DNA of 19,365 nucleotides, taken from positions 1 to 19,365 of the forward strand of contig JAGVEP010000399.1 in the NCBI GenBank assembly GCA_020058145.1. The letters run 5' to 3'. Made by a program: the position numbers and the translations under genes. A model generated the notes under the pieces. That model ran no database searches, had not been told where the DNA came from, and saw nothing but the letters and a program-made list of their open reading frames with translations. Shown in pieces: positions 1 through 7,437 of this stretch (within the stretch, counting starts at the first letter, position 1; each line of letters opens with the position of its first letter). The DNA is from Phycisphaerae bacterium. GTDB taxonomy: Bacteria; Planctomycetota; Phycisphaerae; UBA1845; Fen-1342.

Positions 1-1115
1 CCGGCGGCGCTTGCGGCGGCACGATCACGCGTACCTACAGCGTGACGGACGACTGCCTCAACTCGATCAACGTGACGCAGACGATCACGGTGGATGACAA
101 CACGGCGCCGACGTTCACCCAGCCCGGCAACATCACGCGGAACGCGGATGCGGGTGGCTGCACGCTAACACTCACGGCCGGCGAAATCGGTTGGCCGACC
201 GGCTGGGACGACAATTGCACCGGCGCCGCGTACCTCCAGGCGCACACAACCTGGGTCCGTAGTGACAGCGCGCCCAACATCGACGATCCGTTCAACACAG
301 GTGCAACGACGATCACGTGGACCGTGACGGATGAGTGCAGCAATCCGACCAACAAGGTGCAGACCATCACGGTCTACGCCTACAACACCTTCGCCATCGA
401 CGTGCAGCTCCAGGGCGGCATGCTCGCGGCGGTGACGCGCTGCATTAAGTTCACATTCAACGACTGCCCAAGCGGTACCCCGGTGGTGATCGACAAGGTG
501 GTGGCGTTCGATGCGAGCGGCGTCAGCGTGGCCGGCCAGTACATCAATGGCCACACGCCGAGCGACGGTCTGCCCTGCGGCGTTTATGACTGCGTGACCG
601 CCGAGGATACGCTGCACACGCTGCGAATACAGCTCGCTCCGGCGATCAGCGGCACGCAGTGGGTGGCCGACTTCACCGGTGGCGATCTGCTGACCCAAGG
701 CGACTTGTACAACGACAACTTAGTCGACATCGTCGACTTCGGCGTGTTCATCTCCGAGTGGGCCGTCCTCGTTGACCCCAACACGAATTGCAGCACGCCG
801 TGGCCGCACGCGGACATGGACGGTACCGGTTACTCCGACGCGACGGACTTCGGCTTCATCAGCAGCAACTTCCTGTTTGTGGGCGATTTGGGTTGCTGTG
901 GGACGCCGTTCCCCGGCGGTGAGCCACGGCAGTCGATCACGATTCAGGAGGCGATCGCGCTCGGTCTGCCGATGTGGCTCGACCTGAACAGCGACGGCGT
1001 GTTCGACGCGGTCGACGTGCAGCTCTTCATGAGCGGCGTGCGGCCGCAGGAAGCATCCGAAGCCACTCCGGGTCAGGTGGATTCGGAGTCGGCTGGAGCG
1101 GCAACGGCCGAATAA
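1..1115 (+). CDS. Secreted HYR-domain protein with dockerin-like repeats (5' partial)
   Basis: The reading frame is open at the left edge (first full codon at base 3) and stops with TAA at 1113-1115, leaving 370 visible residues. The visible part starts in the tail of one HYR-type beta-sandwich (pattern TYSVTDDC...QTITVDDN), followed by a second HYR-like unit to about residue 127 (GNITRNADAGGC...WTVTDECSN). Next comes a Cys-containing module (TRCIKFTF, then PCGVYDCVTAEDTLHTLR) and three EF-hand-like motifs of dockerin type: DLYNDNLVDIVD, DMDGTGYSDATD and DLNSDGVFDAVD. HYR domains are adhesion-type folds of extracellular proteins, so a surface or matrix role is inferred; no enzyme motif is visible. 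The C-terminal half closely matches that of the next gene, which indicates tandem duplication. The signal peptide and N-terminal domains lie outside the window. Confidence 0.85.
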   Translation, partial: GGACGGTITRTYSVTDDCLNSINVTQTITVDDNTAPTFTQPGNITRNADAGGCTLTLTAGEIGWPTGWDDNCTGAAYLQAHTTWVRSDSAPNIDDPFNTGATTITWTVTDECSNPTNKVQTITVYAYNTFAIDVQLQGGMLAAVTRCIKFTFNDCPSGTPVVIDKVVAFDASGVSVAGQYINGHTPSDGLPCGVYDCVTAEDTLHTLRIQLAPAISGTQWVADFTGGDLLTQGDLYNDNLVDIVDFGVFISEWAVLVDPNTNCSTPWPHADMDGTGYSDATDFGFISSNFLFVGDLGCCGTPFPGGEPRQSITIQEAIALGLPMWLDLNSDGVFDAVDVQLFMSGVRPQEASEATPGQVDSESAGAATAE

Positions 1116-1158
1116 CCGCTGAAAAGCGGCCGTTGCGCGAGCAGCCGTAGCGCAACGG
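1116..1158 (+). terminator. Two tandem hairpins after the first HYR gene
   Basis: Directly after the stop codon lies CCGCT-GAAA-AGCGG (1116-1129), a stem closed by a GNRA-type tetraloop. It abuts a second hairpin with perfect 9-bp arms CCGTTGCGC (1130-1138) and GCGCAACGG (1150-1158). No T-run follows, so this is not a textbook intrinsic terminator; it may end or stabilise the mRNA. Confidence 0.45.
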
Positions 1159-1285
1159 GTGGTGGAGCGTGGCGGATGGGCCTGGCCCGTCCGTCACGCC
1201 CCGCCGCGCGGCGGCGGAGCAGAGGAAAGACGGTTCTGAGCATCACGCCGGTGCCGGACCGCGGTCCGAATCGGAGGTTTGGGAA

Positions 1286-3121
1286 GTGCAAGCGCGAAAG
1301 GTAGCCTGTATTCTGGGCGTCTTGCTCGCCACAGCGGGCCTGACGCTCGCACTGGACGTGGCCCGCAAGAAGGTCGCGGCGGAGTTTAACCGACCCGCCC
1401 CGCGGTCAAGTCCGCGGCTGACGCTGGAGCCGGCCAGCACCGCGTGCCAGCACGTCGGCGACGAGATCGTCGTCGAAGTCTGGATGCGCGACATCGCCGA
1501 CCCGATCGTCGGGGCGCAATTCTTTCTGGAGTACGACCCCAATACGCTGGCGCTGGCGTTCAGGCCGGATCCCAACGATGTCATCGTCCCGGGCGACGCG
1601 CCGATGAGTGTCGAAGTCTTCGAGTGCTCACTGGCGCACCAGTCCAACGCGCAGTGCGTTCCGAATAGCGGCCGGCTCGATTACGCGGTCGGCGTGCCGA
1701 CCCCGCCGGGGTCCGATTTTGTCATCGGCGACCACAAGCTGGCCGTGCTTCACTTCGCGGCGATGCACGATGCGTGCAACGTGAGCGGACTCGTCGATTT
1801 CCGGCTGAACCCGCCGTTCGAGACCCGGCTGAGCACGGCGAACGGCGCGCCGCTGGTCGTGCCGCTCGTAGCGCTGCCGGCGATCACGATCGATAGTACG
1901 CCGCCGGTCATCGGCGGGTGTCCGCTGGCCATCAGCCAGAACAATGACGTTGGTCTGTGCTCGGCGGTGGTGACGTGGACGGCACCGACCGCCCACGACG
2001 ACTGCGACGGCGATTTGATGCCGGTCGGAACCCGCAGCGACAGCTTGCCGCTCGCCGCTCCGTTTCCGGTGGGCATCACGACCGTGACGTACAACGTAAC
2101 GGATGCGTGTGGCAATGCCGCGACACCGTGCAGCTTCACCGTGACGGTGAACGACACCGAATTGCCGGTGGCGCACTGCCCAGGTGACATCACGGTTTAC
2201 CCGGATCTGGGCGGCTGCTCGGCCGTGGTGACGTGGCCGGCGATGGCGGCCGATAACTGCCCGGAGGCCACGATTGCGTGCGTCCCGGCGAGCGGTTCGA
2301 CGTTCAGCGGCACGACCGAGGTGACGTGTACCGCGACGGATGCGTCCGACAACGAGAGCACCTGCACGTTCACGGTGACGGTGCTGGACTTCTACGCCCA
2401 GGCAACGGCGACGCTGGAACTCCAGGGTCCGCTCGTGAATGAAGTGACGCGCTGCGTGCGGTTCACGTTCTGCGACAGCTCGACCGGCGTGCCCGTCGTG
2501 CTGGATAAGGACGTCGTGTTCCCGGTCACCCTGGACCCCAACAACAGTATCGCACAGGTGTTGTTCAACGATCTGCCCTGCGGCTATTACGACTGCGTGA
2601 CGGCCGAGGAACCGTTGCACACGCTGCGGTCGAAGGTCACGCCGGAAAACGTCGGCGGGCAGTACGTGGCCGACTTCACCGGCCCGGCGAACATGCTCTA
2701 CCAGGCGGACCTGAATTACGATAACCTGGTCGACATTGTGGACTTTGGCGTTTTCGTGGCGCTGTGGGGCTGGACGGGTGACCCTAACACGCCGTGTGGC
2801 TCCGGCCTGACGCAGCATGCGGACATGGATGCGAGTGGCTATTTGGACGTGTCGGACTTCGGGTTTATCAGCGCGAACTTTCTGCTGCCCGGTGACCCCG
2901 GCTGCTGCGGCCTCCCCCTGGCCCTGGCACCGCGGTCGTCGATCACCGTAGATGAGCTGCGCCGGCTTGGCTGCGGTCATCTGGCGGTTGCGGACCTGAA
3001 CCACGACGGCATGGTGGGCGTGTCCGATATGGCGGCGTTTGCCCAGGGCGTGCGGCCGGGTCCGCGGCCGGTGGAGGTCGACACGACAGACACGGAGCCG
3101 CAGAGCGCGGCGTCCGAGTAG
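1286..3121 (+). CDS. Secreted cohesin-like / HYR / dockerin-like protein
   Basis: The GTG start at 1286 is chosen because GGAGG lies 8 bases upstream (1273-1277) and because it places a clean signal peptide at the N terminus (VACILGVLLATAGLTLAL). An ATG-less in-frame extension upstream to 1169 is possible but would bury that signal. The 611-residue product has a cohesin-like domain at about 44-195 (VGDEIVVEVWMRD, then VGAQFFLEYDPNTLAL), two HYR domains at about 203-289 and 290-368 (each with the TVTYNVTDACGN / EVTCTATDASDN signature), the Cys-rich module at 369-465 shared with the previous gene, and EF-hand-like repeats near 475, 513 and 569. Together this suggests an extracellular, calcium-dependent surface protein. 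Cohesin-like and dockerin-like parts in one chain could support self-association, which is inference only. It follows its paralogue by 170 bases. Confidence 0.85.
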   Translation: MQARKVACILGVLLATAGLTLALDVARKKVAAEFNRPAPRSSPRLTLEPASTACQHVGDEIVVEVWMRDIADPIVGAQFFLEYDPNTLALAFRPDPNDVIVPGDAPMSVEVFECSLAHQSNAQCVPNSGRLDYAVGVPTPPGSDFVIGDHKLAVLHFAAMHDACNVSGLVDFRLNPPFETRLSTANGAPLVVPLVALPAITIDSTPPVIGGCPLAISQNNDVGLCSAVVTWTAPTAHDDCDGDLMPVGTRSDSLPLAAPFPVGITTVTYNVTDACGNAATPCSFTVTVNDTELPVAHCPGDITVYPDLGGCSAVVTWPAMAADNCPEATIACVPASGSTFSGTTEVTCTATDASDNESTCTFTVTVLDFYAQATATLELQGPLVNEVTRCVRFTFCDSSTGVPVVLDKDVVFPVTLDPNNSIAQVLFNDLPCGYYDCVTAEEPLHTLRSKVTPENVGGQYVADFTGPANMLYQADLNYDNLVDIVDFGVFVALWGWTGDPNTPCGSGLTQHADMDASGYLDVSDFGFISANFLLPGDPGCCGLPLALAPRSSITVDELRRLGCGHLAVADLNHDGMVGVSDMAAFAQGVRPGPRPVEVDTTDTEPQSAASE

Positions 3122-3131
3122 CGAATTGAGA

Positions 3132-3161
3132 TTGACCAGGGAGCGGCACAGGCCGTACAAT
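3132..3161 (+). promoter_or_regulatory. Sigma70-like promoter for the PEP-CTERM gene
   Basis: TTGACC (3132-3137) and TACAAT (3156-3161) are separated by 18 bases, 10 bases after the stop of the upstream gene. The implied transcript would start near 3168 and leave a leader of about 60 bases before the ATG at 3229. Judged by motif match only. Confidence 0.5.
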
Positions 3162-3228
3162 CACGGGCGCCACTTCCCCGGTAGGCTCGGAGGAGCGAAC
3201 AAGGTAGGCAGGAACGAGGAGTCGGTTC

Positions 3229-3876
3229 ATGGTATCAGTCGGAAACAGCCGCGGTGCGGGATGGTTGGCGTGCGTTTTGGCGGCATCGGTTCTGGTGAGC
3301 CAGGCGTCCGCCGGCGCGATCAATCTCGAATGGCGGCCGTTGCAGCAGACCGTCTACGTGGGTGATCCGGTCGGCGTGGGGCTCTTCGCCGTCTCCGGCA
3401 CCGGACAGAATGAGCCTTTCAACAGCGCCCAGGTGATCGTCACGTGGGAGACGACGTATCTGCAGCTCACCGGCGTGAATCAGGTCGGGGCCGTGCTCGT
3501 GCCTCCCAACGACACGTCGTCGTTCACGGTGCCGGACCCGTTTGGCTACAACGAGTCGAATCCGCCGACGGACGGCGACGGCGTTTGGTTCGGGTTCGTT
3601 CAGGTCGGCCAGACCCACAATGCGACCTCGGCCGGGTCCCTGCTGACCACACTCATGTTCGACGCGCTGGCGCCGACGCCGGGCGCGCTGGTGAGCATGT
3701 TCCGGAACGCACCGGCAAAGGCGGGGCATCCCGCGCCGGTGAGCAAGGTGATTCAAGGCACGTACAACGTGCTCGGCACCATCAGCGACCCGGCCAGCAT
3801 CACGATCGTACCGGAGCCAATTTCGTCGACGCTGTTTCTGGTTGGAACGCTGCTGTTGGTCAGTCGGCGGCGCTAA
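3229..3876 (+). CDS. PEP-CTERM exported protein, cohesin-like fold
   Basis: The 215-residue protein starts at an ATG with GAGGAG 7 bases upstream (3216-3221). It has an N-terminal signal peptide (WLACVLAASVLVSQASAGA, cut near residue 28). The C terminus is a classic PEP-CTERM signal: VPEP at 194-197, a hydrophobic stretch (STLFLVGTLLLV) and a final RRR. In known systems this signal directs sorting and cleavage by an exosortase, usually together with exopolysaccharide production; no exosortase is present in this window. The middle part (VGDPVGVGLFAVSG, then SAQVIVTWETTYLQLTGV) resembles cohesin-type beta-sandwiches, as in its neighbours. Role: likely surface or matrix-associated; substrate or partner unknown. 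Confidence 0.85.
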   Translation: MVSVGNSRGAGWLACVLAASVLVSQASAGAINLEWRPLQQTVYVGDPVGVGLFAVSGTGQNEPFNSAQVIVTWETTYLQLTGVNQVGAVLVPPNDTSSFTVPDPFGYNESNPPTDGDGVWFGFVQVGQTHNATSAGSLLTTLMFDALAPTPGALVSMFRNAPAKAGHPAPVSKVIQGTYNVLGTISDPASITIVPEPISSTLFLVGTLLLVSRRR

Positions 3877-4023
3877 CGCCGGGCTGCACGCGTGTGCGAG
3901 ACATGGCGTGTGCCGCGCCGCCGGCCCGCGTGGACGGCGGCGCTGGCGGTCTCTGTTGACAGTGGACGGGGGCGCGGGCGTACGTGCGAGCCGGTCGCAT
4001 CGCAAGACCCGCGGGAGCGAGTC

Positions 4024-4785
4024 ATGCTGCGCATGTCGAGATGTGAGCGGCGCGGACAAACCGTAGCCAGCCTGGTTCTTGCCATAGTCACCACCGCAGC
4101 CGCAGCCGCTGGCGATGGCACCGGGCGCGAGTTGGCCGTCATGCTGCTGACGGTTCCCGCTACCCCGTACCACTGCTTCCCCGTCGGTAGCGAGGTGCGG
4201 GTGACACTCGCGCAGTGCTGCCTGCAAGTCCCGGTGAGCGGCTACCAGGCATTCATCCAATACGACCCGAATATCCTTACATTCGTGTCGGGCGAGTACG
4301 TTCTGCCGGAGCCGTTCGGCTTGCCGCTGATGGCGATCCTGGCGGACAACGGTCTGATTTCCGCAGCGGCCGGCATCAACCCGTTTCTGGGGCAGCAGCC
4401 GACACAGCAGGACGCTGACCTGGTTGTGCTCACGTTTCAGGTTGCAGCATCCGGGGCGACGCAACTCTATTTCCCGAGTCACACCCCGCCGACATCGTTC
4501 AGCTCGGCGCAGGGGCGTATCATACCGGAACTTGTGCCCACCGACGTATTGCACGCGCACAGCGGCTGCCCCACGCAACTCGGCGACTTGAACTGCGACG
4601 GCTGGGTGGATTTTGATGACATCAACCCGTTCGTGCTGGCACTGGCCGATCCCGCGGGGTATTGGACCGCTTTTCCTGACTGCAACTGGTACAACGGCGA
4701 CTGCAATTGCGACGAGGTGGTGGATTTTGATGACATCAATCCGTTCGTCGCTTGCATAGCCGGGGCTTGCCAGTGCCCGGAGTAG
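4024..4785 (+). CDS. Secreted cohesin-like protein with two dockerin-like repeats
   Basis: The ATG at 4024 is favoured by GGGAG at 4013-4017 and by the signal peptide that follows (VASLVLAIVTTAAAAAGDG). A longer frame back to 3892 has no signal or good ribosome site. The 253-residue product has a cohesin-like domain at about 38-175 (VGSEVRVTL, then GYQAFIQYDPNILTFVSGEY) and a C-terminal dockerin-like pair: DLNCDGWVDFDD (188-199) and DCNCDEVVDFDD (226-237), each followed by INPFV. In these calcium-binding loops the acidic positions are kept. The two loops share a 20-base identical DNA stretch (4606-4625 and 4720-4739), showing recent internal duplication or conversion. This repeat style is common in exported planctomycete proteins of unknown function. 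Likely extracellular; no catalytic motif seen. Confidence 0.85.
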   Translation: MLRMSRCERRGQTVASLVLAIVTTAAAAAGDGTGRELAVMLLTVPATPYHCFPVGSEVRVTLAQCCLQVPVSGYQAFIQYDPNILTFVSGEYVLPEPFGLPLMAILADNGLISAAAGINPFLGQQPTQQDADLVVLTFQVAASGATQLYFPSHTPPTSFSSAQGRIIPELVPTDVLHAHSGCPTQLGDLNCDGWVDFDDINPFVLALADPAGYWTAFPDCNWYNGDCNCDEVVDFDDINPFVACIAGACQCPE

Positions 4786-4874
4786 CGCTGTCCGTGGTGG
4801 GGTTCTGTTGCCCGCGGCTCGGACCGGCCGCCCGAACTGTCACGCACCCGTTCCAATAGCGGACTCGGGCCTGC

Positions 4875-4903
4875 TTGACTCGTGATGAGCAATCCGCTAT
4901 CAT
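4875..4903 (+). promoter_or_regulatory. Sigma70-like promoter for the RND efflux operon
   Basis: TTGACT (4875-4880) and TATCAT (4898-4903) have the optimal 17-base spacing, and the expected start near 4910 leaves a leader of about 18 bases before the ATG at 4928. No clear inverted repeat of a MerR/ArsR-type operator was seen in or around the spacer, and no regulator gene is adjacent. Confidence 0.55.
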
Positions 4904-4927
4904 GAAGGGCTTGGGGCTGGACAGTCT

Positions 4928-5410
4928 ATGTTCGTGATTGGCAGAAAACGTAGCTCGTTCCGGCGGCGCGTGGCACATGCGCTGCTCTTCGGGCAGATTC
5001 TGCCGACGCTGCTCCTGACCCCCAGCCAAGCCGAAGCGGTGCTGCTCCATTCGCACTGCGACAAGTGGCAGCACGTCCACGCACTCAACGGCATCGAGAC
5101 CACGGCGTGGACTGACGTTTACGGCAGCCAGCACCAGCGTGCGGGGGAGGAAGCCGACGAGTGCTGCGAGACCGGCGACCCAACCGAGGTCCCGAGCGGC
5201 ATCGTCCTCCACCGGCCCCCGATACTGGTATGCCGCCTGCGCTTGACCGAAACGGCGCCGCTGGACCCGGCCGCGGTCGCTGTCCTACCCGCGATCGCTG
5301 CCACAAGCGACCCGGCACATCATGCCCCCACGGCGGCGCCGCGCGTCCGATGCGCGCCACGTAGGTGTCTAGACGAACTGCTTTCGGGCAGCCACGCCCT
5401 GCTCATTTGA
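4928..5410 (+). CDS. Small exported His/Cys-containing protein of the efflux operon
   Basis: A 160-residue protein of no recognised family. It begins with a basic stretch (RKRSSFRRR) and a hydrophobic segment ending in an SQAEA-type signal-peptidase site near residue 37, so export is likely. Just after it lies a cluster of possible metal ligands, H41, H43, C44, H49 and H51 (LLHSHCDKWQHVH), plus a CC pair at 79-80. The rest is Pro/Ala-rich and low in predicted order. It is the first gene after a good promoter and upstream of the adaptor and permease, so a periplasmic metal-binding or sensing role is inferred from position and composition. The ribosome site is weak. Could also be a poorly conserved spacer ORF, though the signal peptide argues against that. 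Confidence 0.6.
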   Translation: MFVIGRKRSSFRRRVAHALLFGQILPTLLLTPSQAEAVLLHSHCDKWQHVHALNGIETTAWTDVYGSQHQRAGEEADECCETGDPTEVPSGIVLHRPPILVCRLRLTETAPLDPAAVAVLPAIAATSDPAHHAPTAAPRVRCAPRRCLDELLSGSHALLI

Positions 5411-5661
5411 TCCCAGCCTGATCTCGTGCCTGGCCACGGGCCGCGGACCCACTGCGTCGGTTGCGACTGCGCTGCTTCACGCGGCGTTGTGCTGCGGCGG
5501 CGCGGAAGGGACTCGGCCTCGCCCCCTGCAGTAGCCCGCTTCTCGGGCTGCGCGCGGAAGAAGGGAATGGTGCATCGGCGACTTCGTCCGACCAGAGGAC
5601 GGCTCAACCGATCGCAGTTTCGTTAGATCGAGAGATTCACCAATCGGAGAATGTACGACCC

Positions 5662-7419
5662 ATGCGACACACACACTTGACCCTGCTGGCGCTGTGCGCT
5701 GCCCTTGCCTGGGCAGCCGGTTGCCAGCGCAAACCATCTGGCACGGCTGCACACGACCATGGCGCAGCGGCCACACTTTCCGGCCAGTCACAGGGCGATC
5801 ACGGTCATGGCGACGCGGAAGGACCCGCGCCCGTGACCGTCACCGCTTTCACGGACAAGGTACTGATGGTCACGGAGTATCCGCAGCTTGTGAAAGGCGA
5901 GCCGGCGGAGTTCCTGGCGCACTTCACGGTGCTCGCGACGGGCGAGCCCGTGCGCTCAGGGACGCTAACACTCGAAGCCATTGCAGCGAACGGGACGGTG
6001 GAGACGCTCAAGCTGGACGCGCCGGTCCGCGACGGGTTGTTCAAGCCGACGTACGCGTTTCAGAAGACCGGCACATACCAGGCTCGATTGATCGTCGAAA
6101 GCCCGCAGGTGCAGGACGCCGTGAAGCTGGAACTGATCGTCCACGCGAGCGGAGCGGCAGCATCGGCTGCCGCGGGAGCCGCCAGCAGCGGCGACCCGCC
6201 CAACACGGTTTCCTTCCTGCTGGAACAGCAGTGGAAAGTCGGAACGCTGCTGGGCCAGGTGGAACGTCGCACGCTCACGCGGCGGCTGCAACTGCCCGGT
6301 GAGATTGTGCCGCAACAGCGCGCCGCCGCGGTGGTCAGCGCACCGGTATCGGGGCGCTTACTGCGGGCCGGCTCCGCCAAGCTCCCGCAAGTCGGCGACT
6401 CCGTCAAAGCCGGCGACGTACTCGCGCTGATCGAGCCGCCGCTGCCCGCGACCGAGGCCGCGGCGCTGAGCGCCAACCGGGCGCAGCTCCAGGCCCTGGA
6501 TACGGAGCTTCTCTTGCGCAGCCTGGACCTCGGCGTGAAAGGGCTGGAGGTCCAGCGCGCTTTCAAGCAGGCCGAGGCCCGGCTCGATTTCGCACGGCGG
6601 GCATTCGCCCGCGCGGAGGAACTCAAGAACAAGGGCGTCGTGTCAGATCAGCAATACGACCAGGCCCAGCAGGATGTGCAAGTCGCCCAGGCCGAGTTCG
6701 ACGCGGCTCAAGCCGTGAAGCAGTTCTACGAGGAATCAGCGGCCAAACTGGCGAGCATGCAGGAGCGGCTCAAGTCGCGCGGCGTGCCGGCAGAGCGTGA
6801 GGCCGGAGCGATGCAATTACCGCTCGTGGCCCCGATCTCCGGCCACATCGTCGAGCTCGAGTCGGTTGAGGGCGAGCACATCGAGGCGCTGGAGAAGGTC
6901 TACGAGATCGTCAACCTGGAGACCGTGTGGGTGCTGGCGCGGATCTCCGAGTTTGACCTGAGTGCGCTGCCGGACGCGCCCAACGCGAGCCTGGAACTGC
7001 CCTCGCTTCCGGGCCGGCGTTTCGACGTGCGCGGGTTGGGCGGACGCCTCGTGAACATCGGCACGCGCGTGGACCCGCAAACCCGGACGGTTCCGATTCG
7101 TTTCGAGATACCCAATCCGGAAGGTCTGTTCCGCGCCGGCCTGTTCGCCAACGTGTACCTGGAGACCCAGCGCACGTTGGACGGTTTGGCCGTTCCCGAG
7201 CAGGCCATCGTCCTGGATAACGGCCGGCCGCTGGTCTACGTGATGCTGGAGGGCGAGACGTTTCAGCGGCGGGAGGTCGAGTTGGGCATTCGGGACAACG
7301 GCTGGGTCGAGGTCCGCGCTGGCGTGCAGGACGGGGAGCGCGTCGCCACGCGCGGCGCCTACGCGATCAAGCTGGCGTCACTCTCGCCCGCGTCGTTTGG
7401 CGCCGGCCACGGTCATTAA
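5662..7419 (+). CDS. RND efflux periplasmic adaptor (membrane fusion) lipoprotein, HME/CusB-like
   Basis: The ATG at 5662 (GGAGA at 5646-5650) gives a 585-residue protein with a lipoprotein signal ending in the lipobox A-A-G-C, lipidated at Cys21. The upstream in-frame extension to 5461 lacks any signal and is rejected. A His/Asp-rich patch follows (HDH, DHGHGD, residues 31-51), then an Ig-like N-terminal domain at about 56-162. The adaptor core starts near 205: lipoyl half (VVSAPVSGRLLRAG...VGDSVKAGDVLALIEPP), a helical hairpin at about 265-380 with Gln/Ala-rich coiled-coil pattern, the second lipoyl half (LVAPISGHIVELESVEGEHIEALEKVYEIV), then beta-barrel and membrane-proximal domains. The C terminus ends in GHGH. 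It links the inner-membrane permease to an outer-membrane channel. The His patches suggest a metal substrate; which one cannot be told. The permease ATG is 18 bases downstream. Confidence 0.88.
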   Translation: MRHTHLTLLALCAALAWAAGCQRKPSGTAAHDHGAAATLSGQSQGDHGHGDAEGPAPVTVTAFTDKVLMVTEYPQLVKGEPAEFLAHFTVLATGEPVRSGTLTLEAIAANGTVETLKLDAPVRDGLFKPTYAFQKTGTYQARLIVESPQVQDAVKLELIVHASGAAASAAAGAASSGDPPNTVSFLLEQQWKVGTLLGQVERRTLTRRLQLPGEIVPQQRAAAVVSAPVSGRLLRAGSAKLPQVGDSVKAGDVLALIEPPLPATEAAALSANRAQLQALDTELLLRSLDLGVKGLEVQRAFKQAEARLDFARRAFARAEELKNKGVVSDQQYDQAQQDVQVAQAEFDAAQAVKQFYEESAAKLASMQERLKSRGVPAEREAGAMQLPLVAPISGHIVELESVEGEHIEALEKVYEIVNLETVWVLARISEFDLSALPDAPNASLELPSLPGRRFDVRGLGGRLVNIGTRVDPQTRTVPIRFEIPNPEGLFRAGLFANVYLETQRTLDGLAVPEQAIVLDNGRPLVYVMLEGETFQRREVELGIRDNGWVEVRAGVQDGERVATRGAYAIKLASLSPASFGAGHGH

Positions 7420-7437
7420 CGGAAAGGAGAAGTTCCC

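Noticed and set aside
1628..3160. Long minus-strand open frame (510 codons), and similar ones at 3235-4578 and 8914-9639
   Set aside because: They lie antisense to well-supported genes, are Arg/His-rich as expected from complementing GC-rich codons, and have no domains or ribosome sites.
5533..5549. Small hairpin AGCCCG-CTTCT-CGGGCT upstream of the adaptor gene
   Set aside because: A 6-bp stem in GC-rich DNA with no T-run is expected by chance; no attenuator or riboswitch pattern could be built around it.
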